Assembly: GCA_035222895.1 (NCBI GenBank)
Contig: JAVYIG010000698.1
Coordinates: 62,001-126,000, forward strand
Direction of reading: 5' to 3'
DNA length: 64,000 nucleotides
Origin: Strongylocentrotus droebachiensis
Lineage: Eukaryota; Echinodermata; Echinoidea; Camarodonta; Strongylocentrotidae
This document shows positions 31,763 through 43,989 of this stretch, piece after piece. The position numbers and the translations under genes were made by a program. The notes beneath the pieces are model-generated. The model ran no database searches and was not told where the DNA came from. It saw nothing but the letters and a program-made list of their open reading frames with translations. Position 1 is the first letter of the stretch. The number at the start of each line of letters is the position of its first letter.

Positions 31763-34341
31763 TGTATTTTATTTTATCTCGAGCTGCCTGGTACCTCAAA
31801 TATCAACTTTGAAGATGTCCAAAATAAGCGCTACCTGCCGCAATAAATTCGGAAGTGTCTTGATGTATGGGTCATAAATTCCACAATATATTTCTACTTG
31901 GTGATAATTTGCAGAATCGTTTGCTCTGAATAATTTGATAATCGAAGCTTCAAGTGAACTCTGACAAAGCGACGATTTTTTTTTTAAATGGCAAATGTTC
32001 GTCATCTATTTGTCTGCAGCTCTTCTTTCGTATGACGTTGTGCACATTAACTGACAAATCGACGTTTATACCAACTTGTAATGAAATGTTCTTCCAATTC
32101 TAGAAGAGTATAGTCCTCATGTTTAACCAATGTGTTCTGCGCCCGAAAGTTACTGACAAAATGAACAGCGTTTATAATTTTATGTGATAATAGCAAGCTT
32201 AATATGCCTATATGATTATTGTCCCTTTGCTAAACTGCATGTATTAATTGTTGTGTAAAAGTAGACTGTGTGTTGTACTGGTCTATGATTGAATTTATCC
32301 CGATATTTCATTGTTTGTTTGAGCGGATTTCCGATCGTGTGATTGTTTTTTTCTCATTGTAAACGTAGCACTTCCGATATGCTGGAATATTCTCGATTGA
32401 GACAGGAAAAATAACAACAATTAGGATGTTCGAATTTCAATGATATAGAGCATAAAGTATATACAGAGTATAGCACATACCCCCCCAAAAAAAAAAAATA
32501 AAAAAATAAAAATCCCCAGCCTCGGGGGCATGTAGCGGAGGGAATAAGGGGGGGGGGGGGGGGGAGAGAAAAACACTGCATAGTACCCTCGAAATCAACA
32601 ACAGTAAACTAAATACTATTTAAACCCAAAAGGTGTTGAACATCATCCGCATTACACAAAAGGTACTTTCTCAAGAAGGTAGTCTAATCAAACTGTAAAC
32701 TCGTGAGCTGCCCCTACCAGTGTATTCTGTTTTCTCTCCTCACTTTTGTAAAGTCCGTAAAGGTTAAGTCCATTAATAATCGTCAGAATGCAGGGTTAAA
32801 CATTCTTAAACATGCCTTTCAGGAAGTTATTTGCCCGTCACATCTGCCAGCGGACTGAAAGACGGACTGAATTGTATTCCTACTAAAAGTTTTTAATAAG
32901 ATCGCAACAGACTTATATACTGAGAACCAGTGGCGTAGCGTGGGCTCAGTCGTGGGGGGGGGGGCAGTCTTTAGTCTACGAGATCAGTATTTTTTCAACA
33001 TTTTTTTGTGATGACGTCACCCTTTTAAGAATTAAAAATAGCTTTTCGTCATCCCGATCCCAAACCCATCACATAAAGTTCTTTTTTCACCTTTCTCTGG
33101 CACTCGTCATTTGCCATATGCACACGAACGTGCATATATGATTCTAAATTTTGGGAGCGAGCGAGCAAAGAAAATGACAATTTTTAAAATGGCAAATAAT
33201 TATTTCGAAATCAACACACTTGATAAGACATATGGTAATGTATGCGGGCACCTCGCCGAGGAATGTACGTGAATACAAAAACTCATATATTCGGTCCCCT
33301 CGATACATGAATATGAGGATATTCGGCCATCTCATTGCCTAGAATTATCCTGATGCTAAATGGTGCAAGCGAGTAAAGCGAATGAGTGTGGGAAACGTTA
33401 TTTCGGTAGGAAAAATATAAGATATATTTGGGTACCTCGCTGTCAAATAGAAGGACATTCGGGCGCCTCGTTGCCCACATGTCGAGATGTATAGGCACTT
33501 GGCTGCCTTTATCATCCTGTTTCTAAACTTTGCGAGAGAGCGAAGGTAGTGAGGAAGAAAGACTCATTAACATCTTCAAAATGCTACTTCCCAGTGTAAT
33601 TAAAAACTGTAGATGTTTCTAATCTTCGGTTTTTATGAAATCGACTTTATTCCATCAACATTAAGCAAGAAATATATAACATTTCTCCAGTGGCACCCCT
33701 AAATGTCTTGCAGCACCCTGGTTGAAATACGCTGTTCCAGATGGTCAACATTTGAGGGGGCAGATTGACCTGGGCCCCGTCTTACAAAGAGTTACGATCG
33801 ATCCAAATCAAGTCCTCCAATCAATCGCAAGTTTGCAATCTCCTATCTCTTATGTACATAGTTACCAGGGGCGTACGCAGGGGGAGGGTTTTGGGGGTTC
33901 AAACCCCCCCTTTGGTATTTTTTAAACCCCCCTAAAAAAACCTAAAACCCCCCCCCCTCCCCCTTTGGAATTTTTTTTAAAATTTTTTTATTAAAAAAAA
34001 CAAAAAACAAAACAAAACAAAAATATGCCCACGGCTGACCTAAAAAAGGTGACCTTACCCCCCCCCCCCCCCCCCAACGAAGAAATATGTCAAATTTTCA
34101 AATTTCGAGACCAAAAAAAAAAAAAAGTGTCCGCTTACCAGGGAAGGGGGACCTTTGCACCACACAATTCCTATTTAATTAACAACATTTTATACCATTC
34201 CAATGTACAACATAATGAAGAATATAATAACAAGGAAAGATTGCACATAAAAACTGGCAGACCAGATATGAAGGAAATGATTAAGATTGTGACCAATGAC
34301 CATAACTCGCAGCCACTCGATTACAACAAATATGTCTTTGA
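31763..34341. other. intergenic DNA with isolated transposon termini
   Basis: No gene recognised. It has poly-G at 32551, a CAGTGGCGTAGCG-type end at 32935, short GAGCGAGC/AAGCGA motifs at 33155-33380 and 33530, and CAGGGGCGTACGCAGGGG at 33866 followed by C-, T- and A-runs to 34130. Confidence 0.5.
32098..32105 (-). promoter_or_regulatory. possible heat-shock element upstream of HSP70 relic
   Basis: TTCTAGAA is a two-unit inverted nTTCnnGAAn core about 335 bp upstream of the relic's ATG, beside a CCAAT sequence. Two units alone are weak; it may be chance. Confidence 0.25.
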
Positions 34342-34574
34342 TCTCAGCTATTTAACTCATTTTTAGCTATAACCGCCGGGCATGGCGAATTCAGCCATAA
34401 TTATGTCACAAAAACAGAAAATATCCAAGGTTTTAATAGAAAGGAGGAAGTAATAATACATCAGTTGAAACTAGGGAAATACAAATTCAATTATTATCAG
34501 CACATTATTAATCAACATGAAGATGGACTATGTATCCATTGTAAGGTTTCAGAAGCTATAGAGCATTTTTTTTT
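34342..34574 (+). pseudogene. LINE ORF2 C-terminal region, 5' part of split
   Basis: The frame open from 34342 reads ITAGHGEFSHNYVTKTEN, NRKEEVIIHQLKLGKYKF, then the zinc-knuckle-like CIHCKVSEAIEHFF. RKEEV..RLR.G, then C..C.....IEHFL..C, is the standard end of many non-LTR retrotransposon ORF2 proteins. The frame is cut at 34575 by an 8.1-kb insertion and resumes at 42689. The upstream part is out of frame. Confidence 0.8.
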
Positions 34575-35364
34575 TACTCCCAGGTCGAAATTCCATTAGG
34601 ATCCGATCCTATTGGACCATCAGAAACCATTAGAGCTATTGGTGTCTAATGGTTTCAATAGGGAAAGTGAAATGATGGACCCACAGAAACCATTAGAAAA
34701 TATCTATTGGACCAACACAAACCCACAGAAATAATGCTGATGGACCAACAGAAAACTTCTATTGGACCAACATCCCACCCACGTCTTCTATGGGTTTCTG
34801 TTGGTCCATTAGATATTTTCTTCTATGATGGGTTTCTGTTGGTCCATTAGATATTTCCTATGGGTTCCTGTTGGTCCATTAGAGATCTTTCTATGGATAT
34901 CTAATGGTCCCATATTCCGAATTACCTATTGAAACCAATAGTCCAATGGCTTCTATTGGTAAATCAATAATGATAAATCAAAAATCGATTTTAGCAACTG
35001 TCCACCAAAAAGGTATATTCTAATCTCAATTGCATTAACTCCATCACATAGATCACTTGAAGTGAGTTTAAGAATATCCTTTATTTTAACTGAAGGATTG
35101 TACTATTCTATATAATAAACATACATGAATTGTTTCTTGGTTAGTATTTTATAGTAATCATTATAATCGATATATCTATTGCTAAAACGTGAATGAAATT
35201 GTAACATGATTAAACAAATAATCTATTGGTCATTAGTTGCCGAAAGAAAATAAAAATCACAAAATTGATGTACATTGTCATAAGTTGCTTAACAAATTAT
35301 GATAAATGTAATGTTCTGTGAACACGTATAAAGTAATCATGAATATGCATGAGATAGATTTAGC

Positions 35365-35590
35365 TGTTGGTTTCTATTGGTTTCTATTGGACCTATTGGT
35401 TTCTATTGGTCCCATTGGGTTCTATTGGTCTCATTGGTTTTCTATTGGTCCTATCGGTCCTATTGGCCCTATTGGTTCTATTGGTTTCTATTGCCTTGGT
35501 CTTATTGTTTTATTTTGGTCCTATTGGTTTCTATTGGTCCTATTGGTTTCTATTGGTCTTATTGGTTTCTATTGGTTTATATTGGTCCTA
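35365..35590. repeat. ATTGGTTTCT minisatellite (left block)
   Basis: Tandem TATTGGTTTCTATTGGTCC units; the block resumes at 42496-42660 after the Helitron pair, so the array was split by that insertion. Apparent proteins rich in FYW and LVSIG are artefacts. A related block with mixed orientation is at 34590-34960. Confidence 0.9.
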
Positions 35591-36636
35591 CTAGCTGGAC
35601 CCGCGGAAATCCGCGGGATTCTAGAGGGGGGCGGGGGGTGTAAATATAGAGACTGTCTAAATTAAAACCACCAAGAACTTTATTTGCCATTCAAGCCATT
35701 AAAAAAATAAACTTGTTTAGCGTCCCCGCCCGCTTCCTTTTTGGGGGCCGCCTCCTATTTATTTATTTTTTGATTTTTTTTTTGATTTTTTTTTTTTTAA
35801 AGAAAATAAAACAGCGTCCCCGTCCGCTTCCTTTTTGGGGGCCGCCTCCTATTTTTTTTTTTTTTTTTGATTTTTTTTTATTTTGGATTTTTTTTGGATT
35901 TTTTGAAAGAAAAAAAACATGAAAAGCACTGCTAAAATGTATTTCTGATTAAAAAAAAAGAAAATAACTGTAATAGAAGCAGGACCCGCGGAATACCTAA
36001 GGGGGGGGGGGGGAGGGTGTAAATAGATATATAAATTAAAACCACCAAGAACTGTATTTGCAAATTAGAGGAAACGATAAGTTCCTACCCAACTTTATTT
36101 GCCATTTTGAGGACACCATAAGTCTAACTTGTTGGTATTCACATTGAAAAATCCACGGGATTATAGGGGGTTGGGGGGGGGGGGCTGTAAAATGTTAATA
36201 GATATATATGCGCTCTCGAAAATAATATTGATTTAAATACAAACAAAATTAAGGTTAATTTAGGTTACGTTAGATTTTATATAATTTAACACCCTTTTTT
36301 TTCTTTGGAACATTTTTTTCTTCTTTTATTTTCATTTTTATTTCTCTTTCTTGTATATGATTACTTTTTATTTATTTTTTCATTTTCTTCTCTTTTTATT
36401 TATATTTTACTTGTAAAAATATAAACCTTTTCTTTGCCGTTTAATGTAGCATTTTGATTTTATTTTTTATCTGTACCATGTAATAAAAATTAAAAATTGG
36501 AAGAAAAAAGTGAAATCAGATATTTGTAATAAAAATTTGTTGCAGATAATTTATAATTTAATTTCGTTTTCACTTTCGTTATTTATGATTATTGTCTTCA
36601 ATTGTTCCTATCCATATTCTCACTTTCGCCGCCTCC

Positions 36637-36671
<35 letters not shown>

Positions 36672-39033
36672 GGGTCTATAGTCTATTTTTTTTTTTTTGA
36701 AAGAAAAAAAACAGCGTCACCGCCCGTTTCCTTTTTGGGGGCCGCCTCCTATTTTTTTTTGTTTTTTTGTTGAATTTTTTGAAAGAAAAAAAACATGAAA
36801 AACACTGCTAAAATGTATTTCTGACTTTAAAAAAAAAAAAAAAAAATGTCGGCCGCCATCTTGAAAAATAGCCCGAATGTCAGGGAAAATGTACGGAGCG
36901 GCCATTTTGAAAGTAACAAAAAAAAAAGGGCCTCCTCCCCATTTTTTGAAAAAACAGGACGCTAAACATGTTTTGTTTTTAATTTGGCCTTATTTAAAAA
37001 AAAAAAAACGATCCAACTGTACCGGTAGTTATTCTTTAAGCCACTGGAACTGCGTAAGTGTGGCGTACCGACTACGCATAAATTAGGCTGCGTATTAATG
37101 GGAAAAAAGTCCCTGCGTAGGTTATGCGTAGGCTGGCGTACGGGTTTGCTTATGGTTGCTTACTGTGTTGAAAGCTTTTACTGCTTTGTCGATCTGGCGT
37201 AGGGTAGCGTACTGTTGCGTAGGCATGTAGCGTAGTGTTGCGTAAAAAGACGTACTTTCTGCGTCAAGTTTCTATGCCTAAAGTACGCGAAAAAAATTAA
37301 ACATGTTGAATTGTTTTCGTTCATCTTGCGTACCCCTTTCCGTCCCTCAGCATATAGTAACGTAGGCCAGCGTAGGTGGTACGCAACACTACGCAACTCT
37401 ACGTATTGACCCACGCCAATTAGTGACCCGCAGGTGTCACAAATAAAGTATTAAAAAAATGCTCATCTGACCCTAATTAAACGCCTAAAACCCCCAAGCT
37501 TTCGGGGGTTTATGGCCCCTTGAAACCCGTGGACCCCACGCCTATATTATATATACACTCAACTCGCTGCGATCTGATCTCTCCCCCCCCCCCACTTTGA
37601 AGAACGTAACCCCCTGAGCTTTGGGGGGTTAATGACCCCTTGTAACCCATGGACCCCACGCCTATATTATATATACACTCAACTCAGGACCCATTCTAGA
37701 GGGGGGCGCAGGCAAAAAATTAAGTTTTTCATTTCTGGGGCTCCATTTCAAATTTTCGGAAAATTTTCGGGGGCTACTTTTTCAACTTTCGGGGGCTCTT
37801 TTTTCTGGGGCTACTTTTTCATTAATTCATAAAAGGATAGGCCTACACTTTGTTGAGATTTGTTTAGTAGGCTAAGGTTTCAGGCTTCCTACATCCTACT
37901 TCATAATTGCCTATTTAAAATTAAAAAAAAACATTTTTCTAGTTCAATAACCAAGTTTTCATGCATTGATTTGATGCAAGAACTGTAACATAATAATAGA
38001 CCCTAGATTGTGATTATTTCTGACCATGAATTTCGATAATCATTTTTCAAAGTAAAATTTTCATAAGAAAATATCAGACAGTCGTTTAAAAACGTAAACA
38101 TTATTTATAGTAATACTTTTACTAATTCTAAGCTCAGGTTTCGTAAATCTATTCACGAAACTATATTGAAATCGCGGCAATAATGATGCAAACCAACAGA
38201 TAACAATTTCAAAGTGTCAAATCTCTTCGACTCGAGCTCAGCTGAACTCACACACACTTCAGCGTAACTCCAGCAAGCTCGAACACCGGCGCCGCAGGCG
38301 TCGGACGCCTGCGGTGCCCGGTGCCGGTGTTGGAGCTTCCCAAGCAGCGCAGCTGTGTGTTGAATGAAAGCAGCTTGCGACTCAACTGTCAGTCCATTGG
38401 TTTTCTTGTGAAAACTTTCCTTTAGAAAATGCTAATCAAAATTGAGTACACATGGCCGTGATAATCACAAAATAAGCTTTGATTTCATACCTCCATTCAC
38501 GAAAACTATATAAAAATCGCGGCAATCATGATGGAAATAGGTCTCTAAGTTTGGACGTCGACGGGAAGCCCCGTTCATCTCTTGCGCAGCTACTACATGC
38601 AAAGCACGTCCTGGCTACAACAAAGCACATATCCTATAGAAAGATACCTAACACGGGGTAAGTCATACCCATTCAGCGTGCATTTAATACGCAACTTAAT
38701 GTGAGTGGATGGTCATCGGTCGTGTGTCTACGGATGTTATGTTGAATATCCATGAGGTTTCTCTGTCGTCACGCATATCATGCATTATGCATGTCGCGTC
38801 TGTTTTCGCCCTGGACGTCGACACGGAGGAGGACCTCGGGCGGAGTATAGCCAATTCCACAGAGTTGACTCTCCCGCGGACGACGGCACCGGGCACCGGT
38901 ACCCCGAGGGGAGGGTTCAGGAGGAGATAGCTGCACCAACTTGGGTCGGCGATCTCATTAAAAAACAATAGACTACAAAGGCCGGCGGAGACGTCGCGCC
39001 CCCCGCGGAGCCTTAGCGTATTATTATTATAGA
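35591..39033 (-). mobile_element. Helitron (non-autonomous), copy 1 of a head-to-tail pair
   Basis: Read on the minus strand, the 5' end at 39033 is TCTATAATAATAATACGC. The 3' end at 35591 is a GC-rich hairpin CCCGCGGATTTCCGCGGG, then TCCAG and the terminal CTAG. These are the Helitron diagnostics: 5' TC, 3' hairpin and CTRR, insertion between A and T (the 3' flank is T). The unit is 3443 bp and has no Rep/helicase frame. Internal features are poly-T blocks, a GCGTAGG/GGCGTAC-rich segment (37050-37400), a duplicated ~150-bp segment (37460-37690), and a second hairpin with GCCGCAGGCGTCGGACGCC at 38280-38335. Confidence 0.82.
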
Positions 39034-40130
39034 CTAGCTGGACCCGCGGAAATCCGCGGGATTCTAGAGGGGGGCGGGGGGTGTAAATAGATATATAGAG
39101 ACTGTCTAAATTAAAACCACCAAGAACTTTATTTGCCATTCAAGCCATTACAAAAATAAACTTGTTTAGCGTCCCCGCCCGCTTCCTTTTTGGGGGCCGC
39201 CTCCTATTTATTTATTTTTTGATTTATTTTTTGATTTTTTTTTTTTTTGATTTTTTTTTTTTTAAAGAAAATAAAACAGCGTCCCCGTCCGCTTCCTTTT
39301 TGGGGGCCGCCTCCTATTTTTTTTTTTTTTTTTTTTTTTTTTTATTTTGGATTTTTTTTGGATTTTTTGAAAGAAAAAAAACATGAAAAGCACTGCTAAA
39401 ATGTATTTCTGATTAAAAAAGAAGAAAATAACTGTAATAGAAGCAGGACCCGCGGAATACCTAAGGGGGGGGGGAGGGTGTAAATAGATATATAAATTAA
39501 AACCACCAAGAACTGTATTTGCAAATTAGAGGAAACCATAAGTTCCTACCCAACTTTATTTGCCATTTTGAGGACACCATAAGTCTAACTTGTTGGTATT
39601 CACATTGAAAAATCCACGGGATTATAGGGGGTTGGGGGGGGGGCTGTAAAATGTTAATAGATATATATGCGCTCTCAAAAATAATATTGATTTAAATACA
39701 AACAAAATTAAATTTAGGTTACGTTAGATTTTATATAATTTAACACCCTTTTTTTTCTTTGGAACATTTTTTTCTTCTTTTATTTTCATTTTTATTTCTC
39801 TTTCTTGTATTTGATTACTTTTTATTAATTTTTTCATTTTCTTCTCTTTTTATTTATATTTTACTTGTAAAAATATAAACCTTTTCTTTGCCGTTTAATG
39901 TAGCGTTTTGATTTTTTTTTTTATCTGTACCATGTAATAAAAATTAAAAATTGGAAGAAAAAAGTGAAATCAGATATTTGTAATTAAAATTAGTTGCAGA
40001 TAATTTATAATTTAATTTCGTTTTCACTTTCGTTATTTATGATTATTGTCTTCAATTGTTCCTATCCATATTCTCACTTTCGCCGCCTCCTATTTTTTTT
40101 TTTTTTTTTTTTTTAATAGGGTCTTTAGTC

Positions 40131-40164
<34 letters not shown>

Positions 40165-42495
40165 GAAAGAAAAAAAACAGCGTCACCGCCCGTTTCCTTT
40201 TTGGGGGCCGCCTCCTATTTTTTTTTTTTTTTTTGTTGAATTTTTTGAAAGAAAAAAAACGAAAAACACTGCTAAAATGTATTTCTGACTTAAAAAAAAA
40301 AAAAAAAAAATTGTCGGCCGCCATCTTGAAAAATAGCCCGAATGTCAGGGAAAATGTACGGAGCGGCCATTTTGAAAGTAAAAAAAAAAAAAGGGCCTCC
40401 TCCCCATTTTTCGAAAAAACAGGACGCTAAACATGTTTTGTTTTTAATTTGGCCTTATTTAAATAAAAAAAAAACGATCCAACTGTACCGGTAGTTATTC
40501 TTTAAGCCACTGGAACTGCGTAAGTGTGGCGTACCGGCTACGCAGAAATTAGGCTGCGTATTAATGGGAAAAAAGTCCCTGCGTAGGTTATGCGTAGGCT
40601 GGCGTACGGGTTTGCTTATGGTTGCTTACTGTGTTGAAAGCTTTTATTGCTTTGTCGATCTGGCGTAGGGTAGCGTACTGTTGCGTAGGCATGTAGCGTA
40701 GTGTTGCGTATAAAGACGTACTTTCTGCGTCAAGTTTCTATGCCTAAAGTACGCGAAAAAAATTAAACATGTTGAATTGTTTTCGTTCATCTTGCGTACC
40801 CCTTTCCGTCCCTCAGCATATAGTAACGTAGGCCAGCGTAGGTGGTACGCAACACTACGCAACTCTACGTATTGACCCACGCCAATTAGTGACCCGCAGG
40901 TGTCACAAATAAAGTATTAAAAAAATGCTCATCTGACCCTAATTAAACGCCTAAAACCCCCAAGCTTTCGGGGGTTTATGGCCCCTTGAAACCCGTGGAC
41001 CCCACGCCTATATTATATATACACTCAACTCGCTGCGATCTGATCTCTCCCCCCCCCCCCCACTTTGAAGAACGTAACCCCCTGAGCTTTTGGGGGTTAA
41101 TGACCCCTTGTAACCCATGGACCCCACGCCTATATACACTCAACTCAGGACCCATTCTAGAGGGGGGCGCAGGCAAAAAATTAAGTTTTTCATTTCTGGG
41201 GCTCCATTTCAAATTTTCGGAAAATTTTCGGGGGCTACTTTTTCAACTTTCGGGGGCTCTTTTTTCTGGGGCTACTTTTTCATTAATTCATAAAAGGATA
41301 GGCCTACACTTTGTTGAGATTTGTTTAGTAGGCTAAGGTTTCAGGCTTCCTACATCCTACTTCATAATTGCCTATTTAAAAAAAAAAAAAACATTTTTCT
41401 AGTTCAATAACCAAGTTTTCATGCATTGATTTGATGCTGGAACTGTAACATAATAATAGACCCTAGATTGTGATTATTTCTGACCATGAATTTCGATAAT
41501 CATTTTTCAAAGTAAAATTTTCATAAGAAAATATCAGACAGTCGTTTAAAAACGTAGACATTATTTATAGTAATACTTTACTAATTCTAAGCTCAGGTTT
41601 CGTAAATCTATTCACGAAACTATATTGAAATCGCGGCAATAATGATGCAAACCAACAGATAACAATTTCAAAGTGTCAAATCTCTTCGACTCGAGCTCAG
41701 CTGAACTCACACACACTTCAGCGTAACTCCAGCAAGCTCGAACACCGGCGCCGCAGGCGTCGGACGCCTGCGGTGCCCGGTGCCGGTGTTGAAGCTTCCC
41801 AAGCAGCGCAGCTGCACTGTGAGTTGAATGAAAGCAGCTTGCGACTCAACTGTCAGTCCATTGGTTTTCTTGTGAAAACTTTCCTTTAGAAAATGATAAT
41901 CAAAATTGAGTACACATGGCCGTAATAATCACAAAATAAGCTTTGATTTCATACCTCCATTCACGAAAACTATATAAAAATCGCGGCAATCATGATGGAA
42001 ATAGGTCTCTAAGTTTGGACGTCGACGGGAATAAGCCCAGTGTATCTCGCTTGTGCAGGTACCGCTTGTGCAGTGCAGCTAGTACAAAGCACATCCTATA
42101 GAAAGATACCTAACACGGGGTAAGTCATACCCATTCAGCGTGCATTTAATACGCAACTTAATGTGAGTGGATGGTCATCGGTCGTGTGTCTACGGATGTC
42201 ATGTTGAATATCCATGAGGTATCTCTGTCGTCACGCATATCCTGCATTATGCATGTCGCGTCTGTTTTCGCCCTGGACGTCGACACGGAGGAGGACCTCT
42301 GGCGGAGTATAGCCAATTCCACAGAGTAGACTCTCCCGCGGACGATGGCACCGGGCACCGGGACCCCGAGGGGAGGGTTCAGGAGGAGATAGCTGCACCA
42401 ACTTCGGTCGGCGATCTCATTAAAAAACAATAGAATACAAAGGCTGGCGGAGACGTCGCGCCCCCCGCGGAGCCTTAGCGTATTATTATTATAGA
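39034..42495 (-). mobile_element. Helitron (non-autonomous), copy 2 of a head-to-tail pair
   Basis: The near-identical second unit (3462 bp) directly abuts copy 1: its 3' CTAG at 39034-39037 touches the 5' TC of copy 1 with no spacer. Its own 5' TCTATAAT at 42495 is preceded by A on the minus strand. Differences from copy 1 are mainly poly-T lengths, point changes and a rearranged stretch at about 42030-42110. Both copies share a GC-rich frame near the 5' end (minus strand, DATCIM.DMRDDR.TSWIFN) that I do not recognise and do not call as a gene. Confidence 0.82.
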
Positions 42496-42688
42496 TTGGT
42501 TTCTATTTCTATTGGTTTCTATGGGTGCTATTGGTTTCTATTGGTTTCTGATGGTTTGAATGGTCTCTATTGGATTCAATTCTATGGGTCCAACAGAAAC
42601 CAATAGACTCCAACAGAAACCATTAGAGACCAATAGAATTTTTCTAATGGTCTCTATTGGTCTCTATGGGATTTTCGACCTGGGCTAC

Positions 42689-42840
42689 AATGCAAGAAAT
42701 ATAAAAGAGTAAGAAGGATAATGCAAATACGATTGAAATGTAATACGTTAGATTTAGTAAAATTATTAGGGAATTTATCGGATTTTAGAGTCCTCTTAGA
42801 TTATATTAAAGATACAAACAGATTTGGAATTTTTGTATAG
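42689..42840 (+). pseudogene. LINE ORF2 C-terminal end, 3' part of split
   Basis: Resumes CKKYKRVRRIMQIRLKC, then DLVKLLGNLSDFRVLLDYIK and a TAG stop at 42838-42840. Joined to the left part (allowing one slipped T in a ten-T run), EHFF is followed by LQCKKY, the expected final zinc-knuckle cysteine region. The downstream 3' region holds a hairpin (AAGGATGACATCCTTATGAT) near 42908. Confidence 0.75.
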
Positions 42841-43170
42841 ATATAGTGCGCTTTCCTCTGTGAGTATAATGATTGAAATGTTTGATTATCATCAATATTA
42901 AAATCATAAGGATGACATCCTTATGATTAAAATACACGACTAATGGTGAAGAGAAATTAAATCTAATTAATCTTTCACAGTAGCACTTCGCTGAGACAGG
43001 TGAGCCAACTCTTAACTCGAAAACAGAAGTCTGGAAAGACAGACCCCCCATCAGTAAAAGTGAGCCATGAGATCCAGTTAAGATGAACATGCACCAAAGA
43101 AGGAACGCCGTGGCGCAGATAATCTGTCATGATTGAAGAGCGCCATCTAAACGCCAATAACAACAACAAT
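42841..43170. other. LINE 3' region and anonymous DNA
   Basis: Probable 3' untranslated remnant of the split LINE, then unrecognised sequence. Confidence 0.4.
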
Positions 43171-43365
43171 CAACTAGGCGTTGTGGCGTGCGCCTGTAAT
43201 CCAGCTAGCAGTGGAAGTTACAAACTGATTCAGCCGAGGACGCAGGTTCGAAACTGAGTCACGTCTTTCGGATGGTGACGTTAAAGGTCGGTCCCCAGAC
43301 GTAAATAATCATATCTGATTGATACACGTCTGTAAAAACCCAATTACACACACACACACACATAC
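43171..43365 (+). repeat. SINE-like element
   Basis: The head TTGTGGCGTGCGCCTGTAAT followed by CCAGCTAGC resembles 7SL/tRNA-type pol III SINE heads. A box B-like GGTTCGAAAC is at 43245-43254. It then has CGTCTTTCGGATGG and GACGTTAAAGGTCGGTCC, a block resembling the conserved core seen in several deuterostome SINE families (from memory), and an (AC)n tail at about 43344. The class is inferred from these parts only. Confidence 0.55.
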
Positions 43366-43985
43366 AATTTCAGGGGATTCCCCATGAGGTAATTATAAGA
43401 ACGCGCGCGCGCCCGCACGATATAGGGCGCGGCCGTGGACATCATAGACAAATATAGTAGTGGCATGCATTACGTGCGCAACGATCCCGATGTCACAGTC
43501 TTATTTTCATCTCATTTCTCGCTATTGACGTAGAATCTTGATTTCCATCATCCATGCAAGCTGCCCAGGCTGTAGACAGAAATGACACTTGCGTGAATAG
43601 GAAACCACCATTCGCTCGGATCCGATCCGCACAGTACAATTTCTTTCTTGAATTCTTCCCATCGGCCACCAGTCAGGCCATGCCACTCCACAGGTCAGGC
43701 GTTAGCCTGTACCTGTAGGCCTAATCAGTAGTAGCGCTTAACTGTAAACAAGCGTGTGCATGCGGATATCGGATGAACGAGTGGTTTCCAAAACCTATAG
43801 AAAATACCGGTAACCATCTGGTGAGTATTGGGTTATTTTTCTTATAACTAACATTTGTCAACCTTCTATGAGGCAATTTGCTCTTTATTGTTGACCCATT
43901 CTCGTACAGTGTCACTCGTAATTTGCTGTTTGTGTATTTTATTTTACGTTTACCCGAGAGTCTGCAAGAATCCCAGATAACAATA
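43366..43985. other. anonymous spacer
   Basis: No gene. A short CGCGCGCGC tract is at about 43402. Confidence 0.4.
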
Positions 43986-43989
43986 CTGC

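Larger units (their letters stand above)
34578..42685. mobile_element. 8.1-kb element with CCCAGGTCGAAA inverted ends and TAC target duplication
   Basis: Left end TCCCAGGTCGAAATTCC; the right end in reverse complement is GCCCAGGTCGAAAATCC. TAC flanks both (34575-34577 and 42686-42688). Without the Helitrons inside (35591-42495) it is about 1.2 kb and consists largely of ATTGGTTTCT / CCATTAGA-type minisatellite in both orientations. It has no coding capacity. A 3-bp duplication is compatible with Harbinger- or CACTA-type transposition, but the family is unassigned. Confidence 0.75.

Noticed and set aside
35318..35665. FYW/VSIG-rich frames in three overlapping versions
   Set aside because: Product of the ATTGGTTTCT minisatellite.
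38696..39139. GC-rich minus-strand frame near the Helitron 5' end (repeated at 42158-42430)
   Set aside because: It spans the Helitron junction, has no recognised domain, differs between copies by frame-neutral and non-neutral changes alike, and is best seen as Helitron sequence; a captured gene fragment cannot be excluded.
35591..42495. LTR retrotransposon interpretation of the 3.4-kb direct repeat
   Set aside because: No TG..CA ends, primer-binding site, polypurine tract or internal coding region between the repeats; the ends fit Helitron rules instead.
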